In this document: one piece after another, positions 16,839 to 24,596 of the stretch
Layout: each line of letters begins with the position of its first letter
Numbering within the stretch: the stretch's first letter is position 1
Assembly: GCF_001612665.1 (NCBI RefSeq)
Contig: NZ_BDAX01000021.1
Coordinates: 167,955 to 231,954 of the forward strand
Source of the DNA: Nocardia alba NBRC 108234
GTDB taxonomy: Bacteria; Actinomycetota; Actinomycetes; Mycobacteriales; Mycobacteriaceae
Reading direction: 5' to 3'
Length of the DNA stretch: 64,000 nt
Position numbers and translations under genes: made by a program
Notes under the pieces: model-generated
Seen by the model: the letters and a program-made list of their open reading frames with translations, nothing else
Databases searched by the model: none
What the model was told of the DNA's origin: nothing

Positions 16839-18035
16839 ATGGCTACGCAACAACCGACGCGGGCCACCCTGCCGGCGCCGACAACAGCCGCGGTGGGACT
16901 GCCCGGCGTTTCCATCACCACGTCGAGGGCGCCGACGGCACCGACAGCCGTACCGGATGCCTTTGTGCCGATCATCAAGCCATACATTGTCGCCGGGTCG
17001 GGCGGGAACGGTGCCTTCGCCGCACAGCTGAACAAGGTGCGATCGCAGATCTCGCCTGCGTCGGCTGCGATCGGCCAGGTGGCCGCGGTGATCTCGCCTC
17101 GTTCCGGGGCATTGGGCACCGCGGGCGCCCTGGGGAAACTGGTCGCCAAGGTTGTGGTCAAATCGGGGAAGGTGCTGCTCGAGGCCGGACTCACCGGGGC
17201 CAGTGGCTCCAGCGCGTCGCTCAACACGCACCTTCCCATGGCCTTCGAAGCCGAAGGCACCACGACTACGGACCTGGTCGTGATCGGTAGCGCGGAAGCG
17301 CTGTTCGGTAGTGATGGCCGGTTCTCCGGCCTGAAACCGTTCGATCTCGCGTTCGCCGGTGATGGCAGCATCGAGGTCGCGGCCGCGGCCGCCGGGGCTG
17401 TTGTCGTGTCCGGCGGCACTGCGGGACAGGGCTCGCTATCGGCGGCAACGGGACAGCCGGTCGCGTTCGGCGGCGTCGGGCAGCTCGCGATGGCCCAGGG
17501 TGCGCCCGTGGACACCACGGGTTCGGGTGCGCTGCTCACGGTGAGCAGCGCGAAGGCGGGTGTCGACATGGCGCACACCGGTACCGGACAGCTGTCGATG
17601 GTCGTAGTGCCGAGTTTCGCTCCGGCAGGGATGACGAAGTCGTCGCCCGCGTGGACGCAGATGGCCAATGACTGGTTGACGGTGGCCGGGTGGGCGGCCG
17701 ATACCGGCACCTACCCCGGATCGACGGTCAATACCGACGGCATCGTCGCCCAGGCGGCGAAAGCCTCAGCGACACTGGCGGCCTCGATCGTCTTCACCGC
17801 GGCCGGGGCAGCGAACGCCAATGTCACGCTGCGGTTGACAGTCAACGGAGTCGTCGTCGCGACCGGTACGGCGACGACTGTTCCCGCCAGCTCAACGGCG
17901 ACCGTGACTGTCTCGGTGGTCCGTTCCATCGCGTCCGGAGATGTGGTCCGGGTACAGGCGCTGGGCACACAATTCCTCGCGCAGTTCAACCCGACAGCAC
18001 AGGTGAATTCGGCGTCGTATGTGCGCATCACCTGA
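16839..18035 (+). CDS. Tail fibre protein with C-terminal beta-sandwich tip
   Basis: A 398-residue Ala/Gly/Val-rich protein with an ATG behind GGAGGG. The N-terminal 50 residues are Thr/Pro-rich; the centre consists of loosely repeated hydrophobic strands. The last 140 residues (SPAWTQMANDWLTVAGWAAD, then TGTYPGSTVN) resemble the free-standing module B protein at 37967 (NVWTVVGGWTADTVGYPGSV). The shared tip domain ties the two modules together. A terminator follows, making this the last gene of module A. Confidence 0.55.
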   Translation: MATQQPTRATLPAPTTAAVGLPGVSITTSRAPTAPTAVPDAFVPIIKPYIVAGSGGNGAFAAQLNKVRSQISPASAAIGQVAAVISPRSGALGTAGALGKLVAKVVVKSGKVLLEAGLTGASGSSASLNTHLPMAFEAEGTTTTDLVVIGSAEALFGSDGRFSGLKPFDLAFAGDGSIEVAAAAAGAVVVSGGTAGQGSLSAATGQPVAFGGVGQLAMAQGAPVDTTGSGALLTVSSAKAGVDMAHTGTGQLSMVVVPSFAPAGMTKSSPAWTQMANDWLTVAGWAADTGTYPGSTVNTDGIVAQAAKASATLAASIVFTAAGAANANVTLRLTVNGVVVATGTATTVPASSTATVTVSVVRSIASGDVVRVQALGTQFLAQFNPTAQVNSASYVRIT

Positions 18036-18071
18036 CGCTGCCCGCTAACTCGATACCCGCAACAACACAAC

Positions 18072-18100
18072 GGCCCGGCCAGCAGGCACGGGCCATTTTC
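18072..18100 (+). terminator. Terminator ending module A, with junction motif
   Basis: GGCCCG pairs with CGGGCC across an 11-base loop, followed by ATTTTC and directly by ATGCCCAAA (18101-18109). The same TTTTCATGCCCAAA junction follows three other terminators in this block. It separates module A from toxin cassette 1. Confidence 0.6.
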
Positions 18101-18129
18101 ATGCCCAAAAACTCGGGAGGCTCACCCAA

Positions 18130-18741
18130 ATGTCCGGCAAGGAAATCATCGGCTCGGTCGACTTCGGCATCAACGAAACGTCGCCTCCGGAATACATCCA
18201 GACCGAATCCGGACAGCTGGTCACTCCCGAGTTTTTGGCGCTCCTCCAGCAGACCCTCTCCGGCAAGCTCGCCGAACCGGACCACGACGACGAGCTCGAC
18301 CCGCAGGTTCGCGCACTGGCAGAGGAACTCTCGGTCATCCACCTCCCCGAATGGACCAGCCCCGTCGGCCGCAAGCTCGCCGAACCGACCGTCACCTCGA
18401 TCAAGCAGGCAACCCGGGTCGCTGAGTACCTGATCAAGCGCGGTGTGCGCGTGCACCCCGCGCTCGAAGAAATCAGGTGGGTCCCGACCCCAGCGGGTGC
18501 CCCGGGTGCGTTCGACACCGGCGCCCACATCACCCCTGACGACGAAGGCAATTGGCCGACACCTGATGCCGAGGAGTTCTACGACTTCGACGAGATCTCG
18601 GTGAAGCAGGTCGAGGGAAGTGCCTGGTACGCGACGCATCCTCGCGGGATCGCGTGTGAGGGGAAGACGAAGTCGGAGGCGTATGCGGCGATGGTCGCCG
18701 AACTGCGCCGCCGGATCGATGACGCGGAGCCTCCGCGGTGA
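18130..18741 (+). CDS. Unrecognised protein coupled to toxin 1; candidate adaptor
   Basis: A 203-residue acidic soluble protein with GGGAGG nine bases before its ATG. It begins SVDFGINETSPPEYIQTESG and has a central VTSIKQATRVAEYLIKRGVR helix and a C-terminal segment FDEISVKQVEGSAWYATHP. The last four bases overlap the GTG of the toxin gene, so the two are made together. That coupling suggests a chaperone, adaptor or tail-loading factor for the toxin, but the second toxin cassette has no counterpart. A residual tail gene is an alternative. Confidence 0.45.
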   Translation: MSGKEIIGSVDFGINETSPPEYIQTESGQLVTPEFLALLQQTLSGKLAEPDHDDELDPQVRALAEELSVIHLPEWTSPVGRKLAEPTVTSIKQATRVAEYLIKRGVRVHPALEEIRWVPTPAGAPGAFDTGAHITPDDEGNWPTPDAEEFYDFDEISVKQVEGSAWYATHPRGIACEGKTKSEAYAAMVAELRRRIDDAEPPR

Positions 18742-21236
18742 ACGGCCCGGTAACGGACCCGACGGGTGATGGTCGGTGGTTGCAAAGTCTGACACCGATC
18801 GGTGCCGAGTCGCGCGAGCCCGAGCGTCAACCCCGGGTGTTCAACCACTCCGGAATGACCCCGGCTACTGCCGCGCGGGCGTACAACAGGGTTCTCGCTG
18901 GTCGAGCACTAGATTCGGCTGGGCAGAACATCAGTGCTGCGCAGTTCGTCAACGATAAGGGCCCCACACAGCCGGGCGTGAATCCGGACTGGAAGCCTCC
19001 GACCGACAAGAAGCCTCCGGAGCAGCCGGGTGTGACGATGCCGGCACCGCCGCGACCAGATGCGACACCCCAGCAGACTCCGGCTCCCACCCCAGCACCG
19101 CGGTTACCCGCTCAGCAGAATCCCACGCCGGTCCAGACAGGACCTGCCAGTACTCAACCGGCTCCCACAGAGCCGCCCGCGCAGCCTCCGGCATCGACTG
19201 CTCCCGGAGCCGATGGCCCTACTGCGACCACTCCGGCGACACAGCTCCCCAAGAGCTTTCAGCAGAATCCTGTATTCGCAGAGCTATACGATTTCGGTCA
19301 CACCGAAGGTATGGAAGCACAGTCGACTGGTACTACGAGCCCTCAGATTCCGCCGAGCATATCGCCGCAGGACCGGGTGGCGATTGAGCAAAGCGCTGTC
19401 GGTCAGCTTCTATTCGCCGCGCCGAGTGCAGTGTCCGTACCGCAGCTGCCCCCAACCCAGCAGGAACTCGATACGAGTCGCGTCAATCAGATTCTTCCCG
19501 AGGGCGTATCACCTCCTGTTCGAGGTGGGCCTGCGGTGGTATGGGTCGACGGCAACAACACACAGGGTTCGCTGTTCATCGATGAATTCGGTGTACGCCA
19601 TTGGGACTATGTGCTAGCCAACGGAGTATCGATCAAGGTTGAGCAGGGGGGTGGCAGTGACGGGGCGGACCGGCCGTGGACAAATACAAAAATTACCCAA
19701 CCAGGCGCCTCTGTGCCAGTTGTCGATACCTATGCGACACAAGGGGTTACCTCATATATCGATACTGTCGATGGCCGTGATGTGAATGTCGTCCTATTTC
19801 AGGGTGGCGACATCGGACTTCAAACACAAGATGTAGACGGTGGAACGCAAACGACCCAGATAACTCCATCTGGACCGTACTCCACGCACACATCGGCAGC
19901 TGGAACAACCTGGCAGAGTAATTTCGGAAGTCGCCTGTTCGCCAGGTTTTCGGGGACAGATGGAAGTGAGAGCGAAGAATCAGGACCGATTGACCGACGA
20001 GGGGCTGGCGAGGGCTACTTCACCTACCCCAACGGCATTCGAAAGAACTACACAACGGTTGATGGAGTCATTACAAATGGGCACTATGTCGACCGGGAAG
20101 GCATCGACCTCGGCCGATTTACCCAGGTCAACGGAATCACAACTTTCACGCCCAGTCAGGTATATATAGACAGATACATCCGTGAACAGGGCGTTGCGGA
20201 TATGCGAGTGGTGTACGACCCGACTAACGGTTCCGCACAGACTTACTATCGACTCGTCAACCTTGCAGAAGAACAGCAGCGTGATCTCGAATCGGGCGAT
20301 ATTCCAGGTATCGAATGGGCCACCCCTATCCCCCAGCGCTCCGAGGGAATAATCGAGCATTATAAGGGTGCGTTCACGGCCATCGGCGATGAGCTTTCCA
20401 ACTACTGGACCGGTCCGCTCATTGCAACGATGAATGCGAGGGCAGGATCAAACGGAATATCCTTCCCGTCATATGAAACACCTGCGGAGAAGGAACATAC
20501 TGCCGGTGAAGTGTTCTGGGCAGCCGTGGCGGTGATCGACCTCGCGACGCTATTCCTGCCGATCCCCATACCTCGAGCGCGTTGGTTGGCAGGGGTTCGG
20601 AATGGGGGAAAGACCTCTCCGTCAGCGGTACTCGGCCCCACGACCGCTCCTCTGCCTGGCGGACGAAGCTTTACTGATACGCATGAACCAAGTATAATAC
20701 CTGCGCCGAGTGTGATTCCTGCACCTGGGCCGAATCCTGTAACGATCCCGGGTAATCGGCCGCTAACTATCGATGTTCGATCATTTCCGGACAATAGGCG
20801 GGGGCTAATGATGTTTCGTTCGGACGACGACGTACTTATCCATATGCCAAAGGTGAAGCCAATGCCTCAGGTATTTGATGTAGGTATACATGGCGCGCCA
20901 AAGTACGTCGGTCTCCAGGTTCGTGACGGACAGGCTGACCTACCCAAGAATTGGCGGAACTTTAGCCACCGCGAGGTTTCGCGGATACTCCAAGGACATG
21001 GCTGGGTTCCCGGTCAGCCTATTAGGCTTCTGTCCTGTAGAACTGGGATGAATCCCGATGGATTCGCGCAAAATCTCTCTAATAGGCTGGGCGTGGCGGT
21101 GTATGCTCCAACTGAAATCTTGTGGATCCATCCAAATGGGCGGATGGTTGTAGCGCCGTACGGGAAAAACGGCAAAATGCATCCTACTATCCGTGGTACG
21201 TTTCAGTGGTTCTACCCTTCTGGTCCGAAAAAATAG
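18738..21236 (+). CDS. Polymorphic toxin 1: shared N-terminal domain, His/Cys (clan CD-like) C-terminus
   Basis: An 832-residue protein with a GTG start overlapping the preceding stop. Residues 10-75 (WLQSLTPIGAES, then GMTPATAARAYNRVL) match the N-terminus of toxin 2. A Pro/Thr/Gln-rich linker spans about 80-175. The middle (about 250-520) contains Gly/Thr-rich beta repeats and ends near the hydrophobic VFWAAVAVIDLATLFLPIPI. The last 140 residues contain FDVGIHGAPKYVG (H718) and IRLLSCRTGMNPDGFAQNLS (C767), then VAVYAPTEILWI. The His-Gly/Ser-Cys pair resembles clan CD peptidases (caspase, C80), and similar ends are common in RHS and WXG toxins. GC falls sharply after about 19,600. The function is predicted to be a toxin; the exact reaction is unknown. 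Confidence 0.6.
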   Translation: MNGPVTDPTGDGRWLQSLTPIGAESREPERQPRVFNHSGMTPATAARAYNRVLAGRALDSAGQNISAAQFVNDKGPTQPGVNPDWKPPTDKKPPEQPGVTMPAPPRPDATPQQTPAPTPAPRLPAQQNPTPVQTGPASTQPAPTEPPAQPPASTAPGADGPTATTPATQLPKSFQQNPVFAELYDFGHTEGMEAQSTGTTSPQIPPSISPQDRVAIEQSAVGQLLFAAPSAVSVPQLPPTQQELDTSRVNQILPEGVSPPVRGGPAVVWVDGNNTQGSLFIDEFGVRHWDYVLANGVSIKVEQGGGSDGADRPWTNTKITQPGASVPVVDTYATQGVTSYIDTVDGRDVNVVLFQGGDIGLQTQDVDGGTQTTQITPSGPYSTHTSAAGTTWQSNFGSRLFARFSGTDGSESEESGPIDRRGAGEGYFTYPNGIRKNYTTVDGVITNGHYVDREGIDLGRFTQVNGITTFTPSQVYIDRYIREQGVADMRVVYDPTNGSAQTYYRLVNLAEEQQRDLESGDIPGIEWATPIPQRSEGIIEHYKGAFTAIGDELSNYWTGPLIATMNARAGSNGISFPSYETPAEKEHTAGEVFWAAVAVIDLATLFLPIPIPRARWLAGVRNGGKTSPSAVLGPTTAPLPGGRSFTDTHEPSIIPAPSVIPAPGPNPVTIPGNRPLTIDVRSFPDNRRGLMMFRSDDDVLIHMPKVKPMPQVFDVGIHGAPKYVGLQVRDGQADLPKNWRNFSHREVSRILQGHGWVPGQPIRLLSCRTGMNPDGFAQNLSNRLGVAVYAPTEILWIHPNGRMVVAPYGKNGKMHPTIRGTFQWFYPSGPKK

Positions 21237-21251
21237 TGGAAGGTGCACGGT

Positions 21252-21680
21252 GTGGTTACGATTATTGCCCCGCAGAGAATCGGTGACGAGGAGATCGCGG
21301 TCGAGGTGACACCAGGCGAAATGACGTTCGTGGAGGCCGAGCGCGTCGCAACCTATCTGGAGAATTGTACGCCGCTATTGGTATCTCCAGGCGTGGTAGA
21401 TGACCCATTCTTGGGCGAGGGGTGCGGATATATTCGAGTGGGTGAGTTCACCGATGGGGAATGGTTTTGGTCGTTGGCGTGGGCCGACTACGTACGCGTG
21501 CATCGCGCGGCACCTCCCACTGAATTTTTAGATCACATCAAGACGAATGATTACACTCCGCCGGTAGTGAGCGATGAAGAGGTCGATCGAATTTGTACGC
21601 TGCTTTACGGTAGCGACTATAGTGAACCCGAGGACGATTACGTGCTGCCAGACTGGCCCCCGACGCGTAAGAAGTCCTAG
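21252..21680 (+). CDS. Candidate immunity protein for toxin 1
   Basis: A 142-residue acidic protein. The GTG at 21252 is preferred to one three codons earlier because the GGAAGG site is then well spaced. It contains EIAVEVTPGEMTFVEAERVA, then GCGYIRVGEFTDGEWFW and an acidic, Pro-rich tail. It has no signal peptide, begins 15 bases after the toxin stop, is equally AT-rich, and a terminator follows. These are the usual marks of a toxin-immunity pair. The family is not recognised. Confidence 0.55.
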   Translation: MVTIIAPQRIGDEEIAVEVTPGEMTFVEAERVATYLENCTPLLVSPGVVDDPFLGEGCGYIRVGEFTDGEWFWSLAWADYVRVHRAAPPTEFLDHIKTNDYTPPVVSDEEVDRICTLLYGSDYSEPEDDYVLPDWPPTRKKS

Positions 21681-21709
21681 CGAGGGTTCGGCACCAACTT
21701 GGGTTAATA

Positions 21710-21740
21710 TTTCGATCGGCTACGTCGATCGGGATTTTTC
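21710..21740 (+). terminator. Terminator ending toxin cassette 1
   Basis: TTTCGATCG pairs (two G-U) with CGATCGGGA around the loop GCTACGT, then TTTTTC. It runs straight into ATGCCCAAA, as at three other cassette boundaries. Confidence 0.65.
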
Positions 21741-21750
21741 ATGCCCAAAT
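21729..21750 (+). repeat. 22-bp direct repeat, left copy
   Basis: This stretch, which includes ATTTTTCATGCCCAAAT, is repeated exactly at 22616-22637. The two copies bracket about 870 bases that contain a decayed segment and one intact small gene. The repeat covers the right arm, U-run and junction of a terminator, so recombination between copies would delete the enclosed cassette while leaving one working terminator. Confidence 0.75.
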
Positions 21751-21846
21751 CATGATCTCAACAAATTTCTGTTCACGATGCGGTTAGGCACGCGAGAGGT
21801 GTCGTGATCAAGAAAGGAACGTGATTCGGATTTCTGTAGGATATAA

Positions 21847-22110
21847 GGCGGCTGGCGGACCGGGGCGGGAATCCTGGCCAGCGGTCCGTCTGAACAGAAC
21901 CAAGCGTTCGCGGCCGTATTCACGGCGGTAACCAAGATTCCGGTCTCGGTGAATTCCAACGCGCAGGTTAGAACAGCCTTGACCATGTTGCGATGACGCC
22001 AGCGGACTTCTTCAACGCATTCTGGACCGTAGTAGTACTTGGCGATATGAGGCGTTCTATCTCAACGGTATAGAGATTTCGGAGTTCACGGTTGTGATGT
22101 AGAATACAAA
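21847..22110 (+). pseudogene. Decayed coding remnants between cassettes
   Basis: A readable fragment of about 48 residues (GILASGPSEQNQAFAAVFTA, then VTKIPVSVNSNAQVRTALT) ends at a stop at 21994. It has no start codon with a ribosome site and is preceded by in-frame stops. After it, a broken frame reads FFNAFWTV, a stop, then RYEAFYLNGIEISEFTVVM and a stop. These look like the remains of a toxin tail or immunity gene that has lost its frame. I cannot identify the parent family. Confidence 0.35.
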
Positions 22111-22192
22111 TAGGCCGGGTTGCGTAGATGTGCGAACCGATCTACCCGATCCGATATATGCGAGTCCATGATCTTAGTGATCCCATTGAAGG

Positions 22193-22519
22193 ATGCGTAC
22201 TTTGCCTGAATTTCCTCTCGATCTGCATGCTGATATAGATGTGGAAATCGGGTATTTAGTGTTAAGGGAGATGTATGAAGATGATGATTCAGCGGACCTT
22301 CTGATCGGTGTAGAGGGTGATCAGTACAGTGTCACTCTGAAGTCGACTTTGCAACCGATCATTTTTCCGGATGACGATCTGCTGGAATCGGTTGGGAAGC
22401 TAGTATCTCTTCATATTGAGTATGGTGCGCGACCTTTGCGAGCTGCTACCTATCATTATGATAAGGAGTCGAGCGGGTCATGGGTTATGTCTGCAAAGTT
22501 TGACTATGAACCGGTCTGA
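22193..22519 (+). CDS. Orphan small acidic protein, candidate immunity gene
   Basis: A 108-residue strongly acidic soluble protein (EFPLDLHADIDVEIGYLVLR, EMYEDDDSADLLIG) in AT-rich DNA, with GAAGG just before the ATG. No toxin gene is adjacent: upstream is a decayed stretch and downstream a terminator and the module B tail genes. An orphan immunity gene kept after loss of its toxin is a common arrangement in polymorphic toxin loci. The family is not recognised. Confidence 0.45.
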   Translation: MRTLPEFPLDLHADIDVEIGYLVLREMYEDDDSADLLIGVEGDQYSVTLKSTLQPIIFPDDDLLESVGKLVSLHIEYGARPLRAATYHYDKESSGSWVMSAKFDYEPV

Positions 22520-22596
22520 GTAGAATAGCTGTGCAGTCGAAATGAATCCCGCTGTGCGAAGGCGTTGATTCATGCTGTAATTGCTTACGGAGGATT

Positions 22597-22627
22597 ATCC
22601 CGATCGGTCGACCGGTCGGGATTTTTC
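22597..22627 (+). terminator. Terminator before module B
   Basis: ATCCCGATCGG pairs with CCGGTCGGGAT (one G-T pair) around the tetraloop TCGA, followed by TTTTC and the ATGCCCAAA junction. It insulates the tail structural genes that follow from the toxin/immunity cassettes. Confidence 0.75.
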
Positions 22628-22637
22628 ATGCCCAAAT
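22616..22637 (+). repeat. 22-bp direct repeat, right copy
   Basis: Exact copy of the sequence at 21729-21750. Shorter versions of the same junction (ending in ATGCCCAAA) follow the terminators at 18072 and 31581. Confidence 0.75.
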
Positions 22638-22671
22638 ATTGGTTTCAGATCAATCTGTTCAAGGACTTGAC

Positions 22672-23109
22672 ATGAATGAAAGAATACTGTTTCCTGATAT
22701 CGAACAAACTCTGGTCGATTATCTGACGACGCAACTCACCGCGATAGCTGATACCGCGACTGTGGTCGGCCGGGTCCCGGATCCGCGTCCGACGCGGATG
22801 GTGCGAGTGACCAGAAACGACCGAAAAGCCCGAGTCGATGTCGAAGATCGGGAGGGGCGCCGTAGCGCTCAGCTGATTCTCGATCGTCCTCGTGTTGTTC
22901 TCGAATGCACCGATGACGCCGGCGCGGCGGCGAACCTTGCCGCGGTTGTGCGTTCGATCCTGAGTGCGGCCGCTCCCGGCTACTTGGGCACCGTGTGGTG
23001 CGACCAGGTCGAGGATGCCGGCATGGAGAACGACACCGATCCGGTGACAGCCGCTCCGCGGTACACACTTGTCGCCGACCTGATTGTGCGAGGCACTGTC
23101 CTCGCCTGA
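22672..23109 (+). CDS. Tail terminator / tail-completion-like protein, module B
   Basis: A 145-residue protein from ATG 22672 (an in-frame ATG eleven codons upstream lacks a ribosome site). FPDIEQTLVDYLTTQLTAIA, then VVGRVPDPRPTRMVRVTRND and PRVVLECTDDAGAAANLAAV follow the pattern of the small alpha/beta proteins that cap siphovirus tails (gpU-like/tail terminator family). It is immediately upstream of the major tail protein, as in phage genomes. Here there is no capsid, portal or connector gene before it, so the cap would close a headless tube. Confidence 0.6.
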   Translation: MNERILFPDIEQTLVDYLTTQLTAIADTATVVGRVPDPRPTRMVRVTRNDRKARVDVEDREGRRSAQLILDRPRVVLECTDDAGAAANLAAVVRSILSAAAPGYLGTVWCDQVEDAGMENDTDPVTAAPRYTLVADLIVRGTVLA

Positions 23110-23180
23110 CTCCGATGCGGAGTCGAACTGAAGTACCCATCCCGAGGGCCTGCGCAACAATCCCAAGGGAGATAACAACA

Positions 23181-23768
23181 ATGGCTCTGCCTTCCAGCAA
23201 TTTCATCGGCGCCGGTACCCCGAACCTGGCCGTTTCCGGCGGTGTCCTGGTGGCGCCGCTCAACACCACCCTGCCGACCACCGCGGCGGGCACCATTGCC
23301 CCCGCCTTCAAGGCCCTGGGTTATGTCTCCGAGGACGGCATCGAGTCGCTCGGTGAGCGCAAGGTCGAGACGGTCAAGGACTGGAACGCCGACATCATCG
23401 CCCAGCTGCAGACCGAGCACTCGGTTCGCTTCGGCCTCACCCTGTACGCGGTGTGGGACCAGGATGTGCTCAGCGAGATCTTCGGTGAGAACAACGTGAC
23501 CCCCACTGCGGCCACCTCCACCTCGGGCAAGCTGATCACCGTCCGGGAGACCGGCGTGGTTCTGCCGCGTCGCTCGTGGATCTTCGATATGAAGACCGAG
23601 GACAAGAAGCTCCGCATCGTGCTGCCGAACGCCAAGATCTCCTCGATCACCGAGAAGAAGTTCGTGTCCAACGAACTGGCCGGCTTCACGATCAATGTCG
23701 AGGCATTCAAGGACGATTCCGGCATCAAGGCGTACCGCTACCTCGATGACGGTCTCAAGACTGCCTGA
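23181..23768 (+). CDS. Major tail (tube) protein, module B
   Basis: A 195-residue protein with AAGGGAG before ATG 23181. It begins ALPSSNFIGAGTPNLAVSGG and contains FKALGYVSEDGIESLGERKV and LTLYAVWDQDVLSEIFGENN, as expected of siphovirus tube proteins in actinophages; the end (VEAFKDDSGIKAYRYLDDG) is also typical. Position between the tail terminator and the frameshifted chaperone supports the call. It is the only tube protein in the window, so both tip modules would have to share it. Confidence 0.75.
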   Translation: MALPSSNFIGAGTPNLAVSGGVLVAPLNTTLPTTAAGTIAPAFKALGYVSEDGIESLGERKVETVKDWNADIIAQLQTEHSVRFGLTLYAVWDQDVLSEIFGENNVTPTAATSTSGKLITVRETGVVLPRRSWIFDMKTEDKKLRIVLPNAKISSITEKKFVSNELAGFTINVEAFKDDSGIKAYRYLDDGLKTA

Positions 23769-23773
23769 TTAAA

Positions 23774-23832
23774 GCCCCCAACGGCGGCGGGTAAAACACC
23801 TATGCGCAGGCCCGCCCGCTGCCGTTGGGCCC
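23774..23832 (+). terminator. Long hairpin after the major tail protein
   Basis: CCCAACGGC and GGCGGG in the left arm pair with CCCGCC and GCCGTTGGG in the right arm, followed by a pyrimidine-rich stretch. Such a structure after the major tail gene often lets tube protein be made in excess of downstream tail genes through partial termination. Confidence 0.55.
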
Positions 23833-23882
23833 TTCCTATTTCTCTCATTCACATCACTGCACAACGAAAGGGTCTGCTACCC

Positions 23883-24173
23883 ATGACTTCTCCTGCTGCT
23901 CCCATCAAGATCGCCCAGCCGGCGGTCGTGAAGGACGACTTCACCTATACCGTCGACGGCGCCACAATCGTGCTGCCGTCGCTGTCCTACCTCAAGCCCG
24001 GTCTCGTTCGCCGGATCCGCCGTCTCGGCGATGTGGACGCGATGTACACCCTGCTCGAGCTGAGCCTGGCGCCCGAAGCGCTGGCCGCGCTCGACGAGAT
24101 GGACCCCGATGCCTACCACCAGCTGCTCGAGGCGTGGCGCGCGCACTCGGGGCTGAGCCTGGGGGAATCCTAA
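23883..24173 (+). CDS. Tail assembly chaperone, short (unshifted) form
   Basis: A 96-residue product from ATG 23883, after GAAAGGG. It starts TSPAAPIKIAQPAVVKDDFT and ends DAYHQLLEAWRAHSGLSLGE, the usual size and style of the first tail assembly chaperone (gpG-like). Its last codons overlap a second open frame in the -1 register. It binds the tape measure during tail assembly in known phages. Confidence 0.7.
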   Translation: MTSPAAPIKIAQPAVVKDDFTYTVDGATIVLPSLSYLKPGLVRRIRRLGDVDAMYTLLELSLAPEALAALDEMDPDAYHQLLEAWRAHSGLSLGES

Positions 24174-24550
24174 GCCTCGACGCTCTTCTCGAAGAGCACA
24201 GCGAGGCAATCGAATACGACCTGATCGTCCTGGGGCTGCGGCTGCGGATGCTCGGCACCGATGTACTCGGTTGGGCCGACCTGCGATCGATCGTGAAGCA
24301 CCTGCCGCTCGAGTCGGCGTTGCTGCGCACGATGTACCCCGAGGGAAGTCGATGGCGGACCGCTGAACACCTGTTGGCGGATGTCGCCGACAGTCTGCGG
24401 TGGCTGGCCTGGGCACGGACCGATGACGGTCGGCGCGGGCGCAACATGCCCGAGCCGATCGTTCGGCCCGGCAGGAAGTCGACTCGCGAACGGGTCGGCA
24501 CAGCAACGGAACTCGATCAGATGAACGACTTCCTCGGCTGGAACGACTAG
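23883..24550 (+). CDS. Tail assembly chaperone, -1 frameshifted long form
   Basis: Slipping back one base at the G-run (24161-24165) joins the short chaperone to a second open frame. It continues GILSLDALLEEHSEAIEYDL and ends DQMNDFLGWND at 24550, a product of about 222 residues. The second frame has no credible start of its own. The gpG/gpGT pair made by programmed frameshifting before a tape-measure gene is one of the most conserved features of long-tailed phages, and its survival here argues that the tail is still assembled. Confidence 0.7.
24161..24167 (+). promoter_or_regulatory. -1 programmed frameshift slippery site
   Basis: GGGGGAA sits three codons before the zero-frame stop. The Gly codon GGG can re-pair one base back on another GGG. 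Downstream sequence in the -1 frame stays open for about 380 bases. Confidence 0.65.
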
Positions 24551-24596
24551 TGGTGGCAGCCCCGGAGCGGTCGAACGCAGAAAGTGGATACCAATT

